A DNA stretch of 64,000 nt. It comes from Streptomyces cyanogenus. Lineage in GTDB: Bacteria; Actinomycetota; Actinomycetes; Streptomycetales; Streptomycetaceae. The notes beneath the pieces are model-generated. The model worked only from the letters and a program-made list of their open reading frames with translations. It was not told the DNA's origin and made no database searches. Positions 27,201-34,400 of the stretch are shown piece by piece. Position 1 is the stretch's first letter. Every line of letters starts with the position of its first letter. The position numbers and the translations under genes were made by a program. The stretch covers positions 2,966,501 to 3,030,500 of the forward strand of contig NZ_CP071839.1 in NCBI RefSeq assembly GCF_017526105.1. The letters run 5' to 3'.

Positions 27201-27905
27201 GCTGGTGCTCACCCGGTCCGCCAGGTCGGGGTGGCCGAGGTCGGCGCCGGTGTCCAGGACGGCGACCGTGACGCCCTTGCCGGTCAGCCCGGCGTCCCAG
27301 GCCGCCGCCGTGCCGATCTGGGCGTTGCTCGCCGCCAGGTCGGCCCGCACCCGTCCGTCGAGCCACACCTTGCCGATGCCGGACGTCCGGGTGAACCACC
27401 GCCAGAACGCACGGCCCTTGCCGGCCCGCACGGCGACCCCGCGCAGACCGGGCAGCGCGCGGGTCCGCTCGGCACCGGCCGGGGTCGCGGCCCGTACGCC
27501 CTTGTCGTAGGTCACGATCAGCGGCAGCGCGCCGGACCCGGCGTCGGTGAGCCCCTGCCGGATCAGCCCGCCGACGTCGAACAGCCGCCGGTCCAGGGTC
27601 CCCGCGCGCAGGTACGGCAGCGCCTCGTCCGGTACGACGGTGAGGTGGCCGCCGCTCTTCCGGGTCCGCACGGCCCCGGTGGCCCCGCGGGGCCGCTGCA
27701 CGGTGACGGCCTGCCGGCCGCGCCCGAGGCCGGTGACGGTCACCTGGTCGCCGGTGACCAGGGTGACGGTGCTGGTGTCACCGCTGCCGGGGCCTGGACC
27801 GGGGCCGAAGGTGGGCGCCGCGGCCGCCGGGCCGGCCGGGAGCAGGGCGCTCACCAGCCCCGCCGCCAGCAGGGCCGCGCCGCGTCTGACCGGTCCTGTG
27901 CTCAT
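24285..27905 (-). CDS. Large secreted subtilisin-like serine peptidase (S8)
   Basis: A 1206-residue exported protease. The ATG at 27905 gives a clean signal peptide (AALLAAGLVSALLPAGPAAAA); the longer frame to 28040 does not. A propeptide of about 170 residues precedes the catalytic domain. The triad is D218 (VAVLDTGADLGHPDL), H250 (RNGHGTHVTST) and S423 (SMSGTSMATPQVAGVAAL), with oxyanion N348 (VVSAGN). About 700 further residues are beta-rich, with fibronectin-like and possibly PA-like parts. The last 110 residues form a sandwich with VSYDDGTTWRTVPL. No cell-wall anchor is visible, so it is probably released as an extracellular nutrient or developmental protease. It is convergent with the carboxyltransferase gene. 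Confidence 0.93.
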   Translation of the reverse strand: MSTGPVRRGAALLAAGLVSALLPAGPAAAAPTFGPGPGPGSGDTSTVTLVTGDQVTVTGLGRGRQAVTVQRPRGATGAVRTRKSGGHLTVVPDEALPYLRAGTLDRRLFDVGGLIRQGLTDAGSGALPLIVTYDKGVRAATPAGAERTRALPGLRGVAVRAGKGRAFWRWFTRTSGIGKVWLDGRVRADLAASNAQIGTAAAWDAGLTGKGVTVAVLDTGADLGHPDLADRVSTSRSFVDGEEVADRNGHGTHVTSTVGGSGAASGGTEKGVAPGADLAVGKVLSDQGSGSESQIIAGMEWAARDVHAQIVSMSLGSTEPSDGTDPMAQAVNTLSAETGALFVVSAGNTGAPSSIGSPGAADAALTVGAVDSADRAAPFGSTGPRYGDNALKPDLAAPGVDILAARSRLVPGTGSYTSMSGTSMATPQVAGVAALLAEQHPDWTGARLKDALMSTSRQLDASAYRLGAGRVSVPDAVRATVTATGSADLGFLAWPYEAHQPVIRTVTYSNRSDEPVRLKLSVRGAPDGVATLADDTLTVPAHGTAATTVTGDGSKAPVGETSGRIVATDQAGDTVAHTVFGLVKEEERYTLTVHVRDRSGAPAAADVTVQRLAAGTDAQPVHVGGSGTLALRLRPGSYALASFLDVRGGHGADSLGLGFLAAPEITLDRDREVTLDGRALREISARVDRRTETRQLLMEYDRKAGGADLFGAVQVPLVYDSVFAAPTPKVTHGTFEYRTVWRLARPRLEVRGVGEATVQPGGTLVEGRTRLPLVDVGDGPVTGVSGKAVLARLADGADPAALARAAQDAGAEALFVTDDVPGRLMAWWGTDDNADRPLQIATVNGADAARLRAAGRVDMTGTADSPYVYDLADGHRGAVPDRDLTYAPGGRELAAVHVRFHAPRPQDGGEFRYSVTDSFPIGLGFQERVALPAERTDHVSTGPGQLWHESVSTAGGALEERGGLVRYTGGTRPVLNWFRPVWRPWLGTGLDWGQQRAGNRIRLNVPGWGDSGPDHTGFGDVWSEDSGMSQTTAVSVDGTPVDRRTGPAVDVEDAPADAHTYRVVTDTALDAARWPLATRGRTEWTFRSAATPEDHWTYLPLINLAYDIGTDLAGAVRGGRRTPVGLSAAYVAGASGTGTLGGGRLEVSYDDGTTWRTVPLRAGRGASWRGTVTVPRGASSVSLRASAQDDKGGSVTQEITRAAAVR

Positions 27906-28128
27906 CCACGCCTCTTCCCGTGTCGTGTCGAGTGCGTTGCCGGCACGAGTGCGATGTGCCTTCGCCTGTGCGGGAGTTGACCGATACCGACGGAAAAGCG
28001 CCAGGGCGGGTTTCCGCCAACCTCGGTGGAAGTCCCGCACCGCACCTTCGGATGTGTGACTCGCGTAGCACCGTCCGTAACATGGGAGGTGGTCACTGGT
28101 CGGTTACTACGGGGGAGCGAGCGCCACG

Positions 28129-28677
28129 ATGGACGGGTTGGTCGAGTTCAGGACCGAGGACGGTGCGCTCGTCGTGGTGGAGGGCGTCGGCACCAGATCG
28201 GGGGCCCGCCTCGTCTCGCGTGGCGACGGACCGGCGCAGGCCGCGCGCACCTTCGAGGGCGCGCTGGACGGCGTGCGGGCGGCGGCGGCCGCCGCGCTGC
28301 GGGTCTTCCGGGACGGCAGTCTGCGGCCCGACGCGGTGGAGATCGAGTTCGGGGTGCGGCTCTCGGCGGAGGCCGGTGCGGTCATCGCGAAGGGCTCTGC
28401 GGAGGGCCATCTGGTCGTCAAGCTCAGCTGGTCCCCCGGACAGCAGCCGGAGCAGACCGCTCAGGGACCGCACGGGCGGGCCGTATCCGGGCAGGACGCG
28501 TCCGTGCTGAACGGGCAGGCGCCGGCCGTCCCCGGTCAGACGGCGCCCGGCGACACCGCGCCCGGACGGACGGCGCCCGGTGAGACCGCGCCCGGCCGGC
28601 CGGTGCCCGGTCAGACCATGCCCGGCCGGACCGCGCCGGAGGCGGCCGGTCCCGACCCGGAGCCCGCCGACCGGTGA
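28129..28677 (+). CDS. Trypco1 (CU044_2847 family) protein of the conflict operon
   Basis: A 182-residue protein. Residues 1-105 match the trypsin-co-occurring domain Trypco1: short beta strands around VEFRTEDGALVVVEG, a helix AARTFEGALDGVRAAAAAAL, then PDAVEIEFGVRLSAEAGAVIAK and VVKLSW. The remaining 75 residues are a low-complexity tail of degenerate PG-x-T repeats, probably disordered. In the comparative genomics I know, this domain accompanies trypsin-like peptidases and NTPases in predicted bacterial conflict systems, where it is thought to be an adaptor or substrate. The stop overlaps the next GTG (GTGA), coupling it to the trypsin-VMAP protein. It is the first gene of the operon. Confidence 0.85.
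   Translation: MDGLVEFRTEDGALVVVEGVGTRSGARLVSRGDGPAQAARTFEGALDGVRAAAAAALRVFRDGSLRPDAVEIEFGVRLSAEAGAVIAKGSAEGHLVVKLSWSPGQQPEQTAQGPHGRAVSGQDASVLNGQAPAVPGQTAPGDTAPGRTAPGETAPGRPVPGQTMPGRTAPEAAGPDPEPADR
28546..28640 (+). repeat. Degenerate PG-x-T coding repeats in the Trypco1 tail
   Basis: Five or six imperfect copies of a short unit encoding (A/V/M)PG-x-(T/P) occur in a row, giving the protein a Pro/Gly/Thr-rich tail. The period is mostly 12-18 bases and the frame is kept. This looks like local slippage expansion. Confidence 0.5.
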
Positions 28678-30377
28678 TGCACAGCGCCGCCTGGCACGCC
28701 CGCATCGCCTGTGGCGACGAGGTGGGGGCCGGATTCCTGGTCACCGGCCGCCGGGTGCTCACCTGTGCCCATGTCGTCAGGTGGAGCGACCGGGCGGCGG
28801 TGACCGTGAGCTTCCCGCACGCCCGGGAGCTGGGCGAGCTGCCCGCCTCGGTCGTCGCCCACGGCGGCTGGGCGGGCGAGGTCACCGACCCCGGCGACGT
28901 CGCCGTACTCGAACTGGACCGTGACGTCCCGCTCGCCCCGGCCGGTTTCGCGTCGCCCGACGCCGCGTACACCGAGCCGTACCCCAAACTGGTCGCGTAC
29001 GGCTTCCCCGAGGGCTACGACGAGGGCACGCTCGCCGAATACCAGGCCGTCTCGGCCCAGTTGATCGCCGGCGAGTGGCTGGAACTGGTGGCCTGGAACG
29101 GGCACGGGCAGCCGCTCGTGGCCGGGTTCAGCGGTGCCGCGGCGGCGCTGCCGGACGGCAGGGTGGCCGGCATGATCACGGCGGCCTCGGGCTCCCCGGA
29201 CGTGCGCAAGGGCCGGATGCTGCCGCTGGACGTGCTGGCCCGGTACTGGCCCGAGCTGGGCGAGCTGGTGCCCACCCCGGGCCACCGCGACGACGCCCGC
29301 CGGCGGCTGTACGCCCTGCTGCGCCGGGCCGCGGCCGGCACCGGGCCGGTGTGCGATCCGAACCGGCTGTACGTGGACGCGGTGGGCGCCTTCGGTCCGG
29401 CGCTGCCCGCGGGCGGCTTCCCCTCCCTGTGGGCGGCCGCCGCCTACGTGCAGTGGGAGGTCCCGGACCCGGAGGCGGTGAGCCGGTTCGCCGACCGGCT
29501 GCACGAACTGCTGGACGGAACCCCGGCGTTACGGCCCCCGGCGGCTCCCGTGCCGTCCGGCGCGGAGGCCCCGCCGGCCTGGTCCCCGGTGGTCGTCGAG
29601 ATCGACCACAGCGGCGCCGGTCCCGACCAGGTGACCGTGGAGGTGTCCGCGTACCGCGACGGCCGGCGCCGGCCGGTGGGCGCCCGCCGGCTGCCGCGGA
29701 CCGCGGTGCGGTCCTACGTCCAGCAGCGCATCGACGAGGCCGTCGCGCATCTCGCCCCGGACGCCGACGAACTGGTCACGTTCGTCCTGCCGCGCGAGTG
29801 GCTCAACGAGGCCGTGGCGCACTGGGAGTGCGGCGCGGACGACAGCACGCCCCTGGGCTGCGCCTATCCCCTGGTGGTGACCGACCGCGCGCGGCACCAC
29901 AGCGGCCGGCTGCGCCACCAGCTGCGCAAGAAGTGGCAGAGGCTGGACTCCGGCCGGACGGTCGAGGTGCACCGCGTCGAGTGCGGCACCCGGGAGCGCC
30001 CCCCGAGCCTGCGCAAACGGCTGTGGGACGGCGACGCCGGACTGGCGGGCTACGCGGCCCCGCCCACGGTCGCCCGGCAGCACTTCGAGGTCGGGCTCAC
30101 CGTGCCCGTCCCCGTCCTGCTGTGGCCCCGGAGCGGCTCTCCCTGCCCCGGGCACGAGGACGAGCCCTGCCCCGGCACCGTCTTCCTCGACCAGCTCACC
30201 ACCGCGATCGCCGACGTCCCGCCCGCCGAACTCCCCCGGCACATCCTGTCGTTGCGGATGACCGCGGACGCCGCCGACGAGCCCGACCTGCACTGGGCGA
30301 GGGACCTCCAGCTGCTCTGGGACGACCCGCGCTGCTTCCCCGAGACCACCGCGAGCCTGCACTCCCCCGTCGCCTGA
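28674..30377 (+). CDS. Trypsin-like peptidase fused to VMAP-C domain
   Basis: A 567-residue protein. Residues 1-200 are a chymotrypsin-fold peptidase with triad H33 (LTCAHVV), D75 (GDVAVLELD) and S153 (VAGFSGAAA), where GFSGA replaces the usual GDSGG. No signal peptide is present, so it acts in the cytoplasm. Residues 205-285 form a helical linker (RRRLYALLRRAAAG). Residues 300-560 match the C-terminal domain of vWA-MoxR-associated proteins: ELVTFVLPREWLNEAVAHW, YPLVVTDRARHH, a KKWQRLD segment and LQLLWDDPRCFPE. Coupled upstream to Trypco1 and followed after 34 bases by the MoxR gene. It is likely the regulated effector: a protease held inactive until the ATPase complex triggers it. Confidence 0.85.
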   Translation: MMHSAAWHARIACGDEVGAGFLVTGRRVLTCAHVVRWSDRAAVTVSFPHARELGELPASVVAHGGWAGEVTDPGDVAVLELDRDVPLAPAGFASPDAAYTEPYPKLVAYGFPEGYDEGTLAEYQAVSAQLIAGEWLELVAWNGHGQPLVAGFSGAAAALPDGRVAGMITAASGSPDVRKGRMLPLDVLARYWPELGELVPTPGHRDDARRRLYALLRRAAAGTGPVCDPNRLYVDAVGAFGPALPAGGFPSLWAAAAYVQWEVPDPEAVSRFADRLHELLDGTPALRPPAAPVPSGAEAPPAWSPVVVEIDHSGAGPDQVTVEVSAYRDGRRRPVGARRLPRTAVRSYVQQRIDEAVAHLAPDADELVTFVLPREWLNEAVAHWECGADDSTPLGCAYPLVVTDRARHHSGRLRHQLRKKWQRLDSGRTVEVHRVECGTRERPPSLRKRLWDGDAGLAGYAAPPTVARQHFEVGLTVPVPVLLWPRSGSPCPGHEDEPCPGTVFLDQLTTAIADVPPAELPRHILSLRMTADAADEPDLHWARDLQLLWDDPRCFPETTASLHSPVA

Positions 30378-30411
30378 CCGACCGCACGACCCCCACGGAG
30401 AAGAAGAGCCC

Positions 30412-31446
30412 ATGCCCCTGTGGCCCGTCTACACCGGTACGAACGAGCCGCACGACGGCATCGCGAAGCTGCCCCCGCCGCCGCCCTGGCGGGCCTTCGA
30501 CGGCGGGCCGGTGCTCCCCGCGCCGGACGCGGCCGCCGACACCTCCGCCGTCTCGCCCGACCGTACCCACCGCGCCGAGACGTACCAGGCCACGGAGGAG
30601 ACGGTCCAGCTGGTCAACGCGGCCCTGTACCTGCGCCGTCCGCTGCTGGTCACCGGCCCGCCCGGCACCGGCAAGTCCTCCCTCGTGTACGCGGTCGCCC
30701 GCGAGCTGCGGCTCGGCCCGGTGCTGCGCTGGAACATCACCAGCCGCAGCACCCTCCACGACGGCCTCTACCAGTACGACCCGCTCTCCCGGCTGTACGC
30801 GGCCCGCCAGGACGCCGCCCGGCCGGAGGGCGCGGAGGGCACCGCCGACCGGTCGGGCATCGAGCACCATCTGCGCCTCGGCCCGCTCGGCACCGCCCTG
30901 CTGCCCTACGAACGTCCCCGCGCCCTGCTCATCGACGAGATCGACAAGAGCGACCTCGACCTGCCCAACGACCTGCTGAACGTGCTGGAGGAGGGCCAGT
31001 ACGAGATTCCCGAACTGGTGCGCGCCGCACGGCTCACCCCGGACGGCGTCGCCGAGGTGCTGGCCGACGGCACCGACGAGCGGGTCCCGGTGGCCCGCGG
31101 CCGGGTCCGCTGCCGCGCCTTCCCCTTCGTCGTCCTCACCAGCAACGGCGAGCGCGAGTTCCCGCCCGCCTTCCTGCGCCGCTGCGTCACCCTGCACCTG
31201 CGGCAGCCGGACGACCGGCACCTCGCCGAGATCGTCCGCGCCCACCTGGGCGAACCGGACGCCTACGCGCGCACCCTGATCGAGCGTTTCCTGTCCCGGT
31301 CGGGCGTCGGCGACCTGGCCACCGACCAGCTCCTCAACGCGATCTACCTGGCCCGCTCCGCCGACCTGGACGCCGAGTCCCTCGACCGGCTGGCCGAGCA
31401 GCTGATGCCCTACCTGGGGCAGACCGCGCAGACCGATGTCTTCTGA
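30412..31446 (+). CDS. MoxR-family AAA+ ATPase
   Basis: A 344-residue AAA+ ATPase. Walker A is GPPGTGKSS (K88), Walker B ALLIDEIDKSD (D175, E176), sensor 1 VLTSNGEREFP and the arginine finger region PAFLRRC. An N-terminal Pro-rich segment of 50 residues precedes the core. MoxR proteins act as chaperone-like remodellers that work with vWA-domain partners. Here the partner is the 1479-residue protein whose start overlaps this gene by 11 bases. Together with the VMAP protein it makes the ATP-dependent switch of the predicted conflict system. The ATG follows a purine-rich ggagaagaagag tract. Confidence 0.92.
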   Translation: MPLWPVYTGTNEPHDGIAKLPPPPPWRAFDGGPVLPAPDAAADTSAVSPDRTHRAETYQATEETVQLVNAALYLRRPLLVTGPPGTGKSSLVYAVARELRLGPVLRWNITSRSTLHDGLYQYDPLSRLYAARQDAARPEGAEGTADRSGIEHHLRLGPLGTALLPYERPRALLIDEIDKSDLDLPNDLLNVLEEGQYEIPELVRAARLTPDGVAEVLADGTDERVPVARGRVRCRAFPFVVLTSNGEREFPPAFLRRCVTLHLRQPDDRHLAEIVRAHLGEPDAYARTLIERFLSRSGVGDLATDQLLNAIYLARSADLDAESLDRLAEQLMPYLGQTAQTDVF

Positions 31447-34400
31447 ACCCGCCGAGGTCGCCGCGCCCGCCGCGCCCTCGGGTGCCCCCGATCCCCTGGT
31501 CCGCCTGGCCGACGTCCTGGCCGAGGCGGCCCACGGCGTGCGCCCGACCCCCCGGGAACTGGCCGAAGTGCTGTGGCTGGCCCGGCACATGGGTCCCGAC
31601 GCCGGCGAGCCCGACGCCACCGGGTACGACAGCACCCCCGGGCAGGCGGCCCCGGCGCCCGAAGCAGCCCTGCCCCCGCCACCCCGGGAGACGGCACCGG
31701 AGCCGGCCCCGCCGCCCGAGCCGCGCCGCGCCGCCCGGCCGCCCTCGCGCGTCCCCCTGCACCTGCCCTCCCGCCGCCCCGCCGCGGCGGCGGACCGGTC
31801 CCACACCGCGCTGCTGGCCCCGGCGCCCCCGATGCTGCGCCACCGGCTCGCGCTGCAACGCGCCCTGCGCCCGCTGGCCCGCCGTATCGACGCGCCCGTG
31901 GGTCACGAGCTGGACGAGCCGGCCACCGCCGACCGCATCGCCCGGCTGGGCGCCGACCCCACGTGGTGGCTGCCGGTGCTGCGCCCCGCCCGGGAGCGCT
32001 GGCTGCGGCTGAACCTGGTGTACGACGCCGGCCCCACCATGCCGGTGTGGCGTCCCCTGATCCGCGAACTGCACACGGTGCTGGCCCAGTCGGGCGCGTT
32101 CCGCACGGTCACCCTGTACCGGGCCGCCGCCGACGGCACCGTGCACGGCCCCGACGCCCACGAGCCCGCCGACGGCCGCACGGTCACGCTCCTGATCAGC
32201 GACTGCATGGGCCCGCAGTGGCGGGAGGGCCCCGCGGGCACCCTGTGGTACGCCACCCTGCACCGCTGGGCCCGCCGGATGCCCCTGGCCGTCGTCCAGC
32301 CGCTCCCGGAACGCCTGTGGCGGGACACCGCCCTGCCCACCACTCCCGGCACCCTGTCCGCCCCGCACCCCGCCGCCCCCACGGCCACGCTCACGTTCAC
32401 CCCGTACGAGCGCCACGAGCCGCACGAAGGACATGAGGAGCAGGTGGCCGAGGTGCCCGCCGGTGTCGTTCCGCTCCCGGTGCTGGAGCCGGGGCCGGGG
32501 TGGCTGGCGCACTGGGCCGCGCTGCTGACCACGCAGGGCGGCACGGGCGTCCCCGGCGCGGTCGCCGGGCTGGTCCGTCCGCTGCCTGCGGACGCCGAGG
32601 ACCGGACGGACGTCGGACGGCTGTCCGCCGAGGAGCTGGTGCTGCGGTTCCGGGCGACCGCCTCGCCCGAGGCGTTCCGGCTGGCCGGCCATCTCGCGGT
32701 GGGCCGCCCCGACCTGCCGGTCATGCGGCTGGTCCAGGCGGCGGTCGAACCGGATCCGCGCCCGCAGCACCTGGCCGAGGTGATCGTGAGCGGCATGCTC
32801 ACCGCCGTCCCGGGCGGCCCGCCCGGCTCCTACGCCTTCCGGGACGGCGTACGGGAGCTGCTCCTGCTCGGCCTGCCCCGCACGGACCGCAACCGCACCA
32901 GCGAACTCCTGGAGCGCATGGGCGAGTTCATCGACCGCAGGGCGGGCCGGGCGCCGGGCGAGTTCCGTGCGGCGGTCCCGGCGGCCCGCGGCGCGGGAAC
33001 GGGCGCGGAGGACGACCCGTTCGCCACGGTCAGCGAGGACAGCGTGCGGCGGCTGTCGACGGCGGATGCCGGGGGTCTGTTCGCGGGGCGGTACCTGCCG
33101 GTGCGGCGGATCGAGGGCACCGGCTGGTTCGCCCGGGACGCGCAGCAGGGAGACGCCCTCGTCGTGCTGCACCGGTACCCGGCGCAACGCTCCCCCGCCG
33201 CCTTCACGGACCTGTGCCGGCGGCTGGCCGAGGTGCGTCACCCCCGGATCGCGCGGATCCTCGACCACGGCTTCGGCGACGGGGTCCCCTACCTGGTGCG
33301 GGAGTACGTCGACGGTCAGACGCTGCACCGGCGCCTGGCGGAGGCCGGGGGCAGCCTGCCCGCCGGCGAAGTCGCCGCCCTGCTGCCGAAGCTGGCCGAG
33401 GCGGCCCTCGCGCTGTACACGGCCAGGACGCCGCTGGGAGTGTTCGGCACCCGCTCGGTGGTCCTCACGCCCGACGGGCCGGTCCTGACCTGTCTGGACT
33501 CGGCACCGCTGGACCACGGCAGCCGTGAGAAGGCCCTGCAGGCGCTCGGAGAGATCGCGCGGACCCTGCACGACGCCCTCGCCGGCGAACCGGGCGCCGA
33601 GCTGGACGCGGCCGTCACCGCGATGCTCTCCGGCAGCCCGGAGAGCCTGCGGCGCGGCGTCGAGCGGCTTCTCGCCCTGCTCTCCCGTCAGGTCCCCCTG
33701 CGCTTCTCCCTCCTCGGCCCGCTCCAGGTCACCCGCGACGGCCGCCCGCTCCCCGTCGGCGACCCGCACGACCGAGCCGTCCTGTGCATGCTGCTGCTGC
33801 GGCAGGGCCGGCCCGCCACCGGGGAGGAACTGGCCGCCGGGCTCTCGGACGGCCCCGGGTCCGGCGCCCGCTCCCCGGACACGTCCCTCACCCGGCTGCG
33901 CCACCTCCTCGGCCCGGACGTCCTGACCGCCGACGACACCGGGTACGCCCTGCGCGCCCCCGACGACGTCGACGTCTTCCGCTTCCGCCGGCTGGCCGCC
34001 GAGGCCACGGAGGCAAGGGACGCCGGAGAGCCGTCACGAGCCCGTCGACTCGCGCACACGGCGCTGGAGCTGTGGCGGGGCCAGCCGCTGACCGGTGTGC
34101 CGGGCCCGGCCGCACGGGTCGCCCGGGCGGAGCTGGAGGCGCTCCGCGACACGCTCCGGGCGATCCTCCTCGGCACGGTCCCCGCCACGGCCGGGGCTCC
34201 CGTCGCCCACCCGGAGATCCACTTCACCGCCGAGGACCTCACCGGCCGCCCGGAAGCCCGCATCACCCTCGAAGCCGCGGTGCACGAGGTCCTCGCGCGC
34301 GGCTCCCTCAGCCCCCGCCAGTACGAGGTGCACGTCCGCCCGGACGGCTACCTGGTGCGCACCGAGCCCGGCGCCTACCTGCTGCCCCTGCTCGTCGCGG

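Noticed and set aside
24621..27980. A 1119-codon plus-strand frame opposite the subtilase
   Set aside because: It is an antisense shadow in GC-rich DNA; the minus strand has the complete S8 catalytic triad and signal peptide.
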